A stretch of 64,000 nt of DNA from Bradyrhizobium agreste (GTDB lineage Bacteria; Pseudomonadota; Alphaproteobacteria; Rhizobiales; Xanthobacteraceae). Positions 28,274-38,412 of this stretch are shown piece by piece (within the stretch, counting starts at the first letter, position 1; the number at the start of each line of letters is the position of its first letter). The stretch lies in assembly GCF_016031625.1 (NCBI RefSeq), contig NZ_JACCHP010000021.1:1-64000 (forward strand), given 5' to 3'. Under the pieces are notes generated by a model that was given only the letters and a program-made list of their open reading frames with translations, was not told the DNA's origin and did not search any database. The position numbers and the translations under genes are program-made.

Positions 28274-31200
28274 GTGGCAGGGCGGCAGCGAATAGACCGC
28301 GTCAGGCGCCAGTACAATCAATGGGTCGCCAACCAGACGCTGGAAGATTACGCCCTGCGCTTCACCGCCAAGAGCGCGCGGCGCTGGTCCGCCGCCCGCG
28401 TCGCCAACACGGCACTGGGCGCGATCTCGTTCCTGGCGATGGAGGCGATCGGCGGGACCATCACGCTGAACTATGGCGTCACCAACGCGACTGCGGCCAT
28501 CGTCGTGGTCTCCGTCATCATCTTCGGCTGCGGGGTGCCGATTGCGTATTATGCCGCCAAATGCGGCATCGACATCGACCTGCTGACGCGGGGTGCCGGC
28601 TTCGGTTACATCGGCTCGACCGTCACCTCGCTGATCTACGCCTCCTTCACCTTCATCTTCTTCGCGATCGAGGCCGTGATCCTCGCCTCCGCGCTCGAGA
28701 TGTGCTTCGGGATTCCGCGGCCGGTCGGCTACCTCATCAGCGCCGTCGTCATCATCCCGCTGGTGGCCTACGGCATCACGCTGATCAGCCGCTTCCAATT
28801 GTGGACGCAGCCGCTGTGGGTGATCCTTCACATCATTCCGTTCGCCGCGATCGCCTGGCACAACCCGCACTCCTTTGCGGATTGGCACAAGTTCTCCGGC
28901 GAGCACGGCAATCTCAACGGGCATTTCGATCTGCTGTTGTTCGGCGTTGCGGCCTCGGTCGTGTTCTCGCTGGTGGCGCAGATCGGCGAGCAGGTCGACT
29001 TCCTGCGCTTCCTGCCGCGCGACCGCCGGGCCTCCAAGGCCTCCTGGTGGGTGGCGCTGATGAGCGCGGGCCCAGGCTGGATCGTGCTGGGCGCGCTGAA
29101 GCTGCTGGCCGGCTCGTTCCTCGCCTTCTTCGCGCTCAGCCACGGCGTGCCGCCCGAGGAGGCCGCCGAGCCGGCGCACATGTATCTCGAAGCTTTCCGC
29201 TATGTGCTGTCGCAGCCTGATCTCGCGCTGGCCTTGACCGGCACCTTCGTGATCCTGTCGCAGGTCAAGATCAACGTCACCAATGCCTATGCCGGCTCGA
29301 TCGCCTGGTCGAACTTCTTCTCGCGCTTGACCCACAGCCATCCCGGGCGCGTGGTCTGGCTGGTCTTCAACGTCATCGTGGCCCTGCTGCTGATGGAGAT
29401 CGGCGTCTACAAGGCCCTGGAGCAGACGCTGGCGCTCTATTCCAACGTCGCGATCGCCTGGGTCGGCGCGCTGGTCGCCGATCTCGTCATCAACAATCCG
29501 CTTGGATTGCGGCCGCAGCAGATCGAGTTCAAGCGCGCGCATCTCTACGACGTCAATCCGGTCGGCGTGGGAGCGATGATGATCGCGACCATCGTCTCGA
29601 TCAGCGCCTTCTACGGCCTGTTCGGGCCGACCGCGAAGGCGCTGTCGGCCTTCATCGCGCTCGCGGCGGCCTTCCTCACGGCGCCGTTGATCGCCTGGGC
29701 TACGGATGGCAAGTACTACATCGCGCGCAAGCCGAAGCGGAGCTGGCAGAACATCGAGGCGATCCAGTGCTGCATCTGCGAGCACTCGTTCGAGCCGGAG
29801 GACATGGCCTCCTGCCCCGCTTACGCCGGCCCGATCTGCTCGCTGTGTTGTTCGCTGGACGCACGCTGCCACGATCTGTGCAAGCCGCACGCGAGATTCC
29901 AGGCGCAGGTGTCGGAGACGCTGGGCAGGCTGATGCCGCAGCCGATCTACGCCCGGATCAACTCGCAGGTCGGCCACTATATCGGCGTGTTCGTGATCTC
30001 AGCCGGGCTGATCGCCCTGGTGCTGGGGCTGATCTATTTGCAGACGTCGGCGAGCGTGCACGGCGACAACGAGCTCGTATCCGACGTGCTGTGGAAGGTC
30101 TTCTTCGCGCTAAGCATCATCATCGGCGTGGTGGCGTGGCTGTTCGTGCTGGCGCAGCAGAGCCGCCGTGCCGCCGAGGCCGAGACGCGGCGGCAGACCG
30201 CGCTGCTGATCCAGGAGATCGACGCGCACAAGCGCACCGACGCCGAGCTCCAGCGCGCCAAGGAAGTCGCCGAATCCGCCAATCTCGCCAAGAGCCGTTA
30301 TGTGGTCGGGTTGAGCCACGAGCTGCGCTCGCCGCTCAATGCGATCAGCGGCTATGCGCAACTGCTCGAGCAGGATACGACGCTTGGCGCCAAGCCGCGC
30401 GACCAGGTTCGCGTCGTCCGCCGCAGCGCCGACCATCTCTCCGGCCTGATCGACGGCATCCTCGACATCTCCAAGATCGAGGCGGGGCGGCTGTATCTGT
30501 CGCGAGACGAGGTGCGCCTCAGCGAATTCCTCGACCAGCTCGTCGGCATGTTCCGCCTCCAGGCCGCGGCCAAGGGCATCGATTTCGTGTTCAGGCGGCC
30601 GCCGACGCTGCCGCGCGTGGTCTATGCCGACGAGAAGCGGCTGCGTCAGGTGCTGATCAACCTGCTCTCGAACGCCATCAAGTTCACCCAGTCCGGCAGC
30701 GTGCAGTTCGTGGTGCACTACCGCAGCCCGGTCGCCGAGTTCGAGGTGATCGACACCGGCCCGGGCATCCAGGGCGAGGACCTCGAACGCATCTTCGCGC
30801 CGTTCGAGCGGGGTGCGCTCGGCGCCTCGCAGCCGCAGACCGGCACCGGGCTCGGGCTCACCATCAGCCGCCTGCTCGCCGGCGTGATGGGCGGGGACAT
30901 CAAGGTCACGAGCACGGTCGGCACCGGCTCGACGTTCAAGGTCAAGATCCTGCTCTCGGAGGTCACCAATCCCCAGCGCATCGCGCCGGTGGAGGCGCCG
31001 GTCTCGGGTTATCACGGCCCACGCAAGACCATCCTCGTCACCGACGACGATCCCGTGCATCGCGACCTCTTGCGCGAGGTGCTGACGCCGCTCGGCTTCA
31101 TCCTGCTCAGCGCGCCCGATGGCGCCGGTTGCCTCGCACTGGCGCAGCATTGCCGGCCCGACCTGTTCCTCCTCGACATCTCGATGCCTGCCATGGACGG

Positions 31201-31645
31201 CTGGACGGTCGCCGAGGCCTTGCGCGCCAGCGGTCACCATCAGGCGCGCATCCTGATGGTGTCGGCGAGCGCGCTCGAGGCTCATGGCGCGCCGCTGGCG
31301 CAGCCCTTCCATGACGGCTACCTGATGAAGCCGATCGACATCCCGCGGCTGCTGGAGACGATTCGCCAGCTGCTCAAGATCGAATGGCAATACGGCTCGC
31401 ACGAGGTCGCGGTGCCGTTCTGGCATCCGGAGACCGGATCGAAGCCGCCGCTACGGCACATCGAGGCGCTGATCGGGCTCGGCCAGATCGGCTACGTCAA
31501 GGGCATCCAGCTGAAGCTGGACGAGATCGGCAGCGAGCACCCCGAACATGCCGACTTCGTCGCGCAGATGCGGTCGCTGGTCGATCGCTTCGATCTCGAC
31601 CAGTACATGGCCACATTGAAGACGTTGCATGCTTATGAGCATTGA
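28274..31645 (+). CDS. NCS1 permease-histidine kinase-receiver fusion (transporter-type sensor)
   Basis: A 1123-residue protein starting at GTG with GGGAGTGGGG 6 nt upstream. Residues about 20-490 are an NCS1 (nucleobase/cytosine/hydantoin) permease domain of about 12 membrane segments. Residues 499-536 hold nine cysteines (C499, C500, C502, C514, C522, C525, C526, C532, C536), a likely metal site. Two more membrane segments lie at 568-590 and 605-627. The kinase follows: His682 in SHELRSPLNAISGY, N-box LINLLSNAIKF, and G-boxes DTGPGIQG and GTGLGLTI. A receiver domain has Asp968 (FLLDIS), then a 100-residue tail. The stop overlaps the next response-regulator gene. It probably senses a nitrogen compound through the permease domain. 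Confidence 0.9.
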   Translation: MAGRQRIDRVRRQYNQWVANQTLEDYALRFTAKSARRWSAARVANTALGAISFLAMEAIGGTITLNYGVTNATAAIVVVSVIIFGCGVPIAYYAAKCGIDIDLLTRGAGFGYIGSTVTSLIYASFTFIFFAIEAVILASALEMCFGIPRPVGYLISAVVIIPLVAYGITLISRFQLWTQPLWVILHIIPFAAIAWHNPHSFADWHKFSGEHGNLNGHFDLLLFGVAASVVFSLVAQIGEQVDFLRFLPRDRRASKASWWVALMSAGPGWIVLGALKLLAGSFLAFFALSHGVPPEEAAEPAHMYLEAFRYVLSQPDLALALTGTFVILSQVKINVTNAYAGSIAWSNFFSRLTHSHPGRVVWLVFNVIVALLLMEIGVYKALEQTLALYSNVAIAWVGALVADLVINNPLGLRPQQIEFKRAHLYDVNPVGVGAMMIATIVSISAFYGLFGPTAKALSAFIALAAAFLTAPLIAWATDGKYYIARKPKRSWQNIEAIQCCICEHSFEPEDMASCPAYAGPICSLCCSLDARCHDLCKPHARFQAQVSETLGRLMPQPIYARINSQVGHYIGVFVISAGLIALVLGLIYLQTSASVHGDNELVSDVLWKVFFALSIIIGVVAWLFVLAQQSRRAAEAETRRQTALLIQEIDAHKRTDAELQRAKEVAESANLAKSRYVVGLSHELRSPLNAISGYAQLLEQDTTLGAKPRDQVRVVRRSADHLSGLIDGILDISKIEAGRLYLSRDEVRLSEFLDQLVGMFRLQAAAKGIDFVFRRPPTLPRVVYADEKRLRQVLINLLSNAIKFTQSGSVQFVVHYRSPVAEFEVIDTGPGIQGEDLERIFAPFERGALGASQPQTGTGLGLTISRLLAGVMGGDIKVTSTVGTGSTFKVKILLSEVTNPQRIAPVEAPVSGYHGPRKTILVTDDDPVHRDLLREVLTPLGFILLSAPDGAGCLALAQHCRPDLFLLDISMPAMDGWTVAEALRASGHHQARILMVSASALEAHGAPLAQPFHDGYLMKPIDIPRLLETIRQLLKIEWQYGSHEVAVPFWHPETGSKPPLRHIEALIGLGQIGYVKGIQLKLDEIGSEHPEHADFVAQMRSLVDRFDLDQYMATLKTLHAYEH

Positions 31646-32555
31646 ACCGAAGAAGCGTGACGTCGCGCTCGTTGTCGACGATTCCCCGGAGACGCTCCGG
31701 CTGCTCACCGACGCGCTCGACGGCGCCGGCATGACGGTGATGGTGGCGCTCGACGGCGCCGCGGCGATGCGTATCGTCGACCAGATCACGCCCGACATCA
31801 TCCTGCTCGATGCCGTGATGCCCGGCATCGATGGTTTCGAGACCTGCCGCCGGCTCAAACGCGATGCGGGTCTCGCCAATGTCCCGGTGATCTTCATGAC
31901 GGGTCTCGCCGAGACCGAGCACATCGTGCGTGGATTGGAAGCCGGCGGCGTCGATTACGTGACCAAGCCGATCGTGATTGAGGAGATGCTGGCGCGCATC
32001 CGCGTCCATCTCGGCAATGCCCGGCTGACCCAGAGCGCGCGCGCCGCGCTCGACGTCTCCGGCCGCTTCCTGTTCGCGGTCAACCGCCAGGGCAATGTGC
32101 TGTGGGCGACGCCGCAGGCGCAGAAGCTGCTGTCCGACCATCACGGGGCGCAGGCCGACGACTTCGTGCTGCCGCCAGCGCTGCTGCAATGGCTCGAGCA
32201 GGCGAAGGCCAGGAGCGGCGCGAAATCCCAGGCAGCGTCGCTGCCCGACAATCCGCAGCTCCGCTTCTACTACATGGGCGAGACCGCGCCGAACGAATTC
32301 CTGCTGCGGCTCTCCAAGGAAGCCGGCACCGCGCTGCCGCCCGAATTCACCAGCGAGCTCGGCCTCACCACGCGCGAGGGCGAGGTGCTGGCCTGGCTCA
32401 GCAAGGGCAAGACCAACCGCGACATCGCGCAAATTCTGGGCCTCAGCCCGCGCACCGTCGACAAGCATCTGGAGCAGATCTACGCCAAGCTCGGCGTCGA
32501 GAACCGGACCGCGGCGGCCGCGATCGCCGCCAATGCGACGCGGCGGAATTCGTGA
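31635..32555 (+). CDS. LuxR-type response regulator
   Basis: A 306-residue regulator. The N-terminal receiver (residues about 8-125) has VVDDSPET, the phospho-acceptor in IILLDAVMPGIDG and Lys in TKPI. A 100-residue linker follows, with a PAS-like LFAVNRQGNVLWATPQA stretch. The LuxR helix-turn-helix is at about 235-300 (LTTREGEVLAWLSKGKTNRD, LSPRTVDKHLEQIYAKLGVE). The start overlaps the end of the fusion kinase, so the two form a two-component pair. An ATG two codons upstream is also possible. Targets are unknown; the adjacent amide-import genes are the obvious candidates. Confidence 0.88.
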   Translation: MSIEPKKRDVALVVDDSPETLRLLTDALDGAGMTVMVALDGAAAMRIVDQITPDIILLDAVMPGIDGFETCRRLKRDAGLANVPVIFMTGLAETEHIVRGLEAGGVDYVTKPIVIEEMLARIRVHLGNARLTQSARAALDVSGRFLFAVNRQGNVLWATPQAQKLLSDHHGAQADDFVLPPALLQWLEQAKARSGAKSQAASLPDNPQLRFYYMGETAPNEFLLRLSKEAGTALPPEFTSELGLTTREGEVLAWLSKGKTNRDIAQILGLSPRTVDKHLEQIYAKLGVENRTAAAAIAANATRRNS

Positions 32556-32599
32556 GCGCGGTGTAGATGAGTTGAAGCGCTGCCAACCGAGCAAACGGT

Positions 32600-32749
32600 G
32601 TCGTCCCGGACAAGCGCGCCTCAAGCGCGCGCCGATCCGGGACCCATAACCCCAGGGAGATGTTTGGCGAAGACTCGGAGTGACCAGCTCGCTTCATAAC
32701 CACTCCCTGTGGTTATGGGTCCCGGGCTCGCTTCGCGCCCCGGGACGAC
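32600..32749. repeat. Palindromic repeat, GTCGTCCCGGACAAG family (copy 1)
   Basis: Outer arms GTCGTCCCGG (32600-32609) and CCGGGACGAC (32740-32749), and inner GGGACCCATAACC/GGTTATGGGTCCC arms. It fills the 233 nt between the convergent response regulator and monooxygenase genes. A second copy lies at 60531. Confidence 0.85.
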
Positions 32750-32788
32750 AGTGGAGGGCGAGGCGAGCGCGTCGCCTCCCCTGCTACA

Positions 32789-34291
32789 TCACCCGTACAC
32801 AAACGCCTTGTCGTCGAGGTCCGTCTTCGGGATCTCGTCCTTCTCGGTCCAGTAATCCTGGCTGTGCTGCCATTCCGGCTTGTCGCCGCGCTTGGGCAAC
32901 AGGTCCATGTTGCGCATCATGTAGCCGGGGTTGAAGTTCTCCGGATCGATCCACGGCAGGATCGGCATGTTGTGGTCTTCAGGCCGAAGCTTGACTTCGA
33001 CCTTCCTTGCCCCCTTTGCCTTCATGTGGCCGAGCAGTCGGCAGACGAAATCGGCGACCAGATCGACGCGCAGCGTCCAGCTGGCGCGGAAATAGCCGAA
33101 CACCCAGACCATGTTCGGCACGCCCGTGAACATCATGCCGCGATAGGTGACGGTGTCGCCGAAGACGAGCGGCTTGCCATCGATCTCGAAGGCGATGTCG
33201 CCGAGCGCGGCAAGATTGAAGCCGGTCGCGGTGACGATGACATCGGCCTCGAGCAGCTTGCCGGACTTGAGCTGGATGCCGTTCTCGACGAAGCATTCGA
33301 TCTCGTCGGTGACGACGGAGGCCTTGCCGCTGGCGATGCCCTTGAACAGGTCGGCATCCGGCACGAAGGCGATGCGCTGCCGCCACGGCCGGTATTTTGG
33401 CGTGAAGTGGGTCTCGACGTCGTAATCGGGACCGAGCACGGCGCTGATCTGGCCGATCAGCTCCTTCTTGACCTGCTCGGGCTTGGACACGCAAAGCTTC
33501 GTGAACGCATCCTGCTCGAACAGGATCTTGCGCCGCACGATTTCGTGGATCCAGGCTTCGTCGACCTGCAGCCGGCGCAATTCTTCCGCGATCTCGATGG
33601 CGTTGCGGCCGAGGCGGAAGTAAGTCGGCGAGCGCTGCAGCATGGTGACATGGGCGCATTTGTCGGTGATGTTGGGCACCAGCGTTGCCGCGGTCGCGCC
33701 CGAGCCGATCACCACCACCTTCTTGTTCGCAAGGTCGATATCGTCGGGCCATGTCTGCGGATGGACAATGCGGCCCTTGAAGCGATCCATGCCCTTCCAT
33801 TGCGGCGTGTAGCCTTCGGAATGACGATAATAGCCCTGGCACATCCAGAGGAAGTTCGCGGTGAAGGTCCTGGGTTCGCCGGTATCGGTCGTCACCGCCT
33901 CGATGGTCCAGAGATTCTGCTCGCTCGACCAGCTCGCGGAATTGATCTTGTGCTTGTAGCGGATGTGCCGCGCGATATCGTTGTCGTCGATCACCTCCTT
34001 CATATAGGAGAGGATCTCCTCGGCGGTCGCAATCGGCGGGCCGACCCAAGGCTTGAAGCTGTAGCCAAAGGTATGGAGATCGCTGTCGGAGCGAATGCCG
34101 GGATAGCGATGTGTGCTCCAGGTGCCGCCGAATGTTTCCTGCGTCTCCAGGATGACGTAGCTCGTGCCCGGAAGCTGCTTCTGGATGTGATAGGCGCTAC
34201 CGATGCCGGAGATGCCGGCGCCGACGATCAGCACGTCGAAATGTTCAGAAGCCTGTTTGGCCGTGGCGTGACTGCGAACAGCGACATTCAT
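32789..34291 (-). CDS. Flavin-containing monooxygenase, Baeyer-Villiger type
   Basis: A 500-residue FAD/NADPH enzyme. The FAD-binding GAGISGIGSAY begins near residue 24 and the NADPH-binding GSGATAA lies near 195. Between them is FKGRIVHPQTWP, the FxGxxxHxxxWP fingerprint of Baeyer-Villiger monooxygenases. It resembles EtaA-like enzymes that convert ketones to esters or S-oxidise thioamides. It stands alone on the minus strand. A FixK/FNR-like box lies about 100 nt upstream of its ATG. Confidence 0.87.
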   Translation of the reverse strand: MNVAVRSHATAKQASEHFDVLIVGAGISGIGSAYHIQKQLPGTSYVILETQETFGGTWSTHRYPGIRSDSDLHTFGYSFKPWVGPPIATAEEILSYMKEVIDDNDIARHIRYKHKINSASWSSEQNLWTIEAVTTDTGEPRTFTANFLWMCQGYYRHSEGYTPQWKGMDRFKGRIVHPQTWPDDIDLANKKVVVIGSGATAATLVPNITDKCAHVTMLQRSPTYFRLGRNAIEIAEELRRLQVDEAWIHEIVRRKILFEQDAFTKLCVSKPEQVKKELIGQISAVLGPDYDVETHFTPKYRPWRQRIAFVPDADLFKGIASGKASVVTDEIECFVENGIQLKSGKLLEADVIVTATGFNLAALGDIAFEIDGKPLVFGDTVTYRGMMFTGVPNMVWVFGYFRASWTLRVDLVADFVCRLLGHMKAKGARKVEVKLRPEDHNMPILPWIDPENFNPGYMMRNMDLLPKRGDKPEWQHSQDYWTEKDEIPKTDLDDKAFVYG

Positions 34292-34389
34292 TGTTGCTTC
34301 TATGCCTTGCTTGTCTATGTGGCCGTCCTTGATGGGCGGCGCGTTTCCTCCGCGACGAGCATGATCACCCGCCGCGCCTCCGCTTCAAA

Positions 34390-34403
34390 ATGACATAGAT
34401 CAA
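34390..34403 (-). promoter_or_regulatory. FixK/FNR-like box upstream of the monooxygenase
   Basis: Read on the minus strand it is TTGATCTATGTCAT, against the rhizobial FixK pattern TTGAT-N4-(A/G)TCAA with one mismatch at the end. Its centre is about 105 nt upstream of the monooxygenase ATG. This would link an oxygen-consuming enzyme to low-oxygen control. Confidence 0.45.
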
Positions 34404-34415
34404 GTCGCGGTCAAA

Positions 34416-35174
34416 TCACAGAGCCGCACCCCAGCTCCGCGCGGTCTGCAAGATCCAGTCGCGATAGAGCGTCAGCGGCGTCACGCCGGTCAAGCCGCCG
34501 CAACCGGCGGCGTTGTTCGGTCCTGTCGACCAGCTGATGAGGCCGACGAGCACGGGACCGTTCGGCCTGTCCTCGAACACGGGGCCGCCGGAATCGCCGG
34601 TGCAGGCGCCAATTCCGTCGCGAACACCGTTGGTTACGGGATCGACCAGGCGAATCTGGAGCGTCCCGGGCTGTCCGGTTGCAACGAGGCCGGCAACGCG
34701 CGTCGTGCCGCCGCTCTTGCCGTCACCGCGAACCGTGACGCCGATGCCGGCGATGACGAAGCGGCTGCCGACCTGAATTGGAATCGTCGGCGCGCCGACC
34801 GTCACCGAGGATTTTCCCTTGGGTGGAATTTCCAATTGCAGCAGCGCCACGTCGGCGGTGGCGCGATGCGCCTGCATCGCCTGCATGTTGAAGTTCGGAT
34901 GGATCGCGACGCTGCGCACGTTCAGCAATTGCGGCTGGCCGTCGGCGCCGCGATCGACGACCTTGTAATCCGCGCCAGGCTGCACGCAATGGGCGACCGT
35001 CAGTACCAGCCTCGGGGCGATCAGGCTGCCGGTGCAGAAATTGCCGCGCGAGCCGACGATGGTGACGACGGCGCGGGCGACGCCATCGGCCTGCGGCGTG
35101 CCGCCGCCGACGATCGCGGAGGCTGGCGTCGCAAGCAGCAGCGCAGCTGCGATCAAGGCGGCAGGCATCTTCAT
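34416..35174 (-). CDS. Secreted trypsin-like (S1) serine protease
   Basis: A 252-residue exported protease. The signal peptide MKMPAALIAAALLLATPASA is followed directly by IVGGG, the usual mature N-terminus of S1 enzymes. The triad is present: His in LTVAHCV, Asp in ATADVALLQL and Ser in CTGDSGGPV. The residue six before the catalytic Ser, Asp189 in trypsin, is Gly here, so it should not prefer Lys/Arg. ATG 35174 is chosen to give the signal peptide; no strong RBS is seen and 35192 is an alternative. Confidence 0.82.
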   Translation of the reverse strand: MKMPAALIAAALLLATPASAIVGGGTPQADGVARAVVTIVGSRGNFCTGSLIAPRLVLTVAHCVQPGADYKVVDRGADGQPQLLNVRSVAIHPNFNMQAMQAHRATADVALLQLEIPPKGKSSVTVGAPTIPIQVGSRFVIAGIGVTVRGDGKSGGTTRVAGLVATGQPGTLQIRLVDPVTNGVRDGIGACTGDSGGPVFEDRPNGPVLVGLISWSTGPNNAAGCGGLTGVTPLTLYRDWILQTARSWGAAL

Positions 35175-35279
35175 GGGAATACGGATTGGCATCGGATGAA
35201 GGCGGGCGATTGCTTCGGACTGGCTCTTGCCGATAGCGCATGCTAGCCCTCCTGGAAAGCAATTGACGAGGGCAGGACA

Positions 35280-35915
35280 TTGACGGTCGAAGCGGTGATC
35301 TTTGATTTCGGCGGCGTGCTGACGAGCTCGCCCTTCGAGGCGTTCACGCGGTTCGAGACCGAACGCGGCCTGCCCGCCGATATCATCCGGCGCACCAACG
35401 CCGCCAATCATCTGGAAAACGCCTGGGCCAAATTCGAGCGGGCCGAGGTCGATATCGAGACGTTCGACGAATTGTTTGCCGCCGAATCGCTCGCGCTGGG
35501 CGCGGAGGTGCGCGGCCGTGACGTGCTGCCGCTGCTGCAGGGCGATCTGCGCCCGGAGATGGTCGAGGCCCTGAAGCGCGTCAAGGCGCAATTCAAGACC
35601 GGCTGCATCACCAACAATCTGCCGGCCAACGCGATCGGCAGCATGACGGGACGCTCGCTTTACATTGCCGAAGTCATGGTGCTGTTCGATCACGTCATCG
35701 AATCCGCCAAGATCGGCCTGCGCAAGCCGGATCCACGCATCTACCGGATGATGGTCGAGACGCTGAAGGTCGATCCGAACAAGTGCGTTTATCTCGACGA
35801 TCTCGGCGTCAATTTGAAGCCGGCGCGTCAGATGGGCATGACGACGATCAAGGTGACGAGTGGGGCACAAGCGATTGCGGAGCTCGAGACGGCGACGGGG
35901 CTGAAGCTGCGGTAG
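35280..35915 (+). CDS. HAD-superfamily hydrolase (subfamily IA)
   Basis: A 211-residue hydrolase with HAD motif I FDFGGVLTS (nucleophile Asp), motif II TNN near residue 113, motif III Lys in KIGLRKPDP and motif IV LDDLGVN. It resembles the phosphatase-like N-domain of epoxide hydrolases. The start is TTG with AGGAC just upstream, since no ATG lies before motif I. The substrate is unknown. It diverges from the secreted protease gene. Confidence 0.8.
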   Translation: MTVEAVIFDFGGVLTSSPFEAFTRFETERGLPADIIRRTNAANHLENAWAKFERAEVDIETFDELFAAESLALGAEVRGRDVLPLLQGDLRPEMVEALKRVKAQFKTGCITNNLPANAIGSMTGRSLYIAEVMVLFDHVIESAKIGLRKPDPRIYRMMVETLKVDPNKCVYLDDLGVNLKPARQMGMTTIKVTSGAQAIAELETATGLKLR

Positions 35916-35926
35916 CGCGTCATTCT

Positions 35927-36008
35927 CCGTCATTGCGAGCGTAGCGAAGCAATCCAGACTGCATCCGCGGAGGAATTCTGGATTGCTTCGCTGCGCTCGC
36001 AATGACGG
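35927..36008. repeat. Palindromic repeat, CCGTCATTGCGAGC family
   Basis: Arms CCGTCATTGCGAGC (35927-35940) and GCTCGCAATGACGG (35995-36008), with inner AGCGAAGCAATCCAGA/TCTGGATTGCTTCGCT-like arms. It lies between the convergent HAD hydrolase and mtnA genes and may act as a bidirectional terminator. Confidence 0.88.
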
Positions 36009-36035
36009 CCGTGGCGAGATATCGCCCGGCCAAGG

Positions 36036-37142
36036 CTACTTCGCCGCAACAGCGATCCGCTCCGGAAACGCCGCCGCCAGCGATGCGCGATCCGGCTTCA
36101 GCACGCCGCGCTCGGTAATGAGACCGGTGACGAGCCGCGCCGGCGTCACGTCGAAGGCGTAGTTCGCGACCGGCGAGCTCTCGGGCACGATGCGCACTGT
36201 CTCCAGCCGACCGTCCGCGGTGCGGCCGGTCATGTCGGTGACCTCCACGCCGCTGCGCTGCTCGATCGGGATGTCGCGGACGCCGTCATGAACGGCGAAA
36301 TCGATCGTTGGCGACGGCAGCGCGACGTAGAACGGCACGCCGTTGTCATGCGCGGCAAGCGCCTTCAGGTAAGTGCCGATCTTGTTGCAGACGTCGCCGT
36401 TGGCGGCGACGCGATCGGTGCCGACGATGGCGAGATCGACCATGCCGTGCTGCATCAGGTGCCCGCCGGTATTGTCCGGGATCACCGTGTGCGGCACGCC
36501 GTGATGGCCGAGCTCCCAGGCGGTCAGCGAGGCGCCCTGATTCCGTGGCCGGGTCTCGTCGACCCAGACATGGACCTTGATGCCGCGCTCGTGCGCAAGA
36601 TAGATCGGCGCGGTCGCCGTGCCCCAGTCAACGGTGGCGAGCCAGCCGGCGTTGCAATGGGTCAGCACGTTGACCACGTCGCCCGGCTTCTTCGCCGCGG
36701 TCGCCTCGATCAGCTTCAACCCGTTGTCGGCAATGCCGCGGTTGATCTCGACGTCCTGCTCGGCGATCTCGTCAGCGCGCGCATAGGCCGCTTCCGCCCT
36801 CTCAACCGGATCAACCGGCGCGAGCGAAGAGCGCATCTCGTCCAGCGCCCATTTCAGATTGATCGCGGTCGGCCGCGCCACGACGAGCGTGTCATACGCA
36901 CGTTGCAGCCCGGCGTCGGAGGCATCCTCGCGCATCGCGAGCGCCATGCCGTAGGCGGCGGTGGCGCCGATCAGCGGCGCGCCGCGCACCAGCATGTCGC
37001 GGATGGCAACGGCCGCATCTTCACACGAGGTCAGCCGCGCAATGACGAATTCATGCGGCAGCCGGCGCTGATCGATCGCACCGACCGACCAGCCGTCGCG
37101 CTCGCGCCAGATGCTGCGGAAATGCTTGCCGTCGACCTTCAT
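36036..37142 (-). CDS. mtnA: S-methyl-5-thioribose-1-phosphate isomerase
   Basis: A 368-residue cytoplasmic enzyme of the methionine salvage pathway that turns methylthioribose-1-phosphate into methylthioribulose-1-phosphate. Catalytic Cys lies in [12 protein letters not shown] and Asp in [19 protein letters not shown]. The family's [13 protein letters not shown] and [17 protein letters not shown] are present. It follows mtnP by 30 nt on the same strand, and the product of MtnP is its substrate. Confidence 0.93.
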   Translation of the reverse strand: MKVDGKHFRSIWRERDGWSVGAIDQRRLPHEFVIARLTSCEDAAVAIRDMLVRGAPLIGATAAYGMALAMREDASDAGLQRAYDTLVVARPTAINLKWALDEMRSSLAPVDPVERAEAAYARADEIAEQDVEINRGIADNGLKLIEATAAKKPGDVVNVLTHCNAGWLATVDWGTATAPIYLAHERGIKVHVWVDETRPRNQGASLTAWELGHHGVPHTVIPDNTGGHLMQHGMVDLAIVGTDRVAANGDVCNKIGTYLKALAAHDNGVPFYVALPSPTIDFAVHDGVRDIPIEQRSGVEVTDMTGRTADGRLETVRIVPESSPVANYAFDVTPARLVTGLITERGVLKPDRASLAAAFPERIAVAAK

Positions 37143-37172
37143 GGCATTCTGCCTTTTCGTTCTTGTTGCGTC

Positions 37173-38048
<876 letters not shown>

Positions 38049-38139
38049 GCCTGCTCCACCCTGTCCGCCAAATCTGACATGGTTAAGCTATGCCAGTTTT
38101 GCGGCAGATTTGGAACGTGGTGGGGAGATGCGCCCCTGG

Positions 38140-38412
38140 TTAAGCCGCGGTCGCCGGCTGCAGCTGGGTCGCCACCATCCGCTCCAGCGTCTCGACAGAC
38201 TGGAAATTCTCCGGCGTGATCTCGGACTGCGGGATGGTGAAGTCGAATTCGGCCTCGACCCCAAGCATGAGATTGACCATGTCCATCGAGGTCAGGCCGA
38301 TATCGACGAGCTTGGCCGAAGGCGTAACGTCTGCGGGAAGCGAATTCTGTTCGAGGATGCCCTTCACCAGCTTGATGATGCGATTGCGCAAATCGGTATC
38401 GAAGGCCTGCAT
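38140..38412 (-). CDS. Acyl carrier protein, probable partner of the aminoacyl:carrier-protein ligase
   Basis: A 90-residue carrier protein. The phosphopantetheine attachment site is Ser42 in DIGLTSMDMVNLMLGVEAEF; the usual DSL is TSM here. Length, the acidic helix after Ser42 and ATG 38412 with GGGAA upstream fit a small standalone carrier protein and not AcpP. It is divergent from the dehydrogenase-ligase-GNAT run. In B. japonicum a similar carrier protein next to the ligase is charged with glycine or alanine; the same role is inferred here. Confidence 0.85.
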   Translation of the reverse strand: MQAFDTDLRNRIIKLVKGILEQNSLPADVTPSAKLVDIGLTSMDMVNLMLGVEAEFDFTIPQSEITPENFQSVETLERMVATQLQPATAA

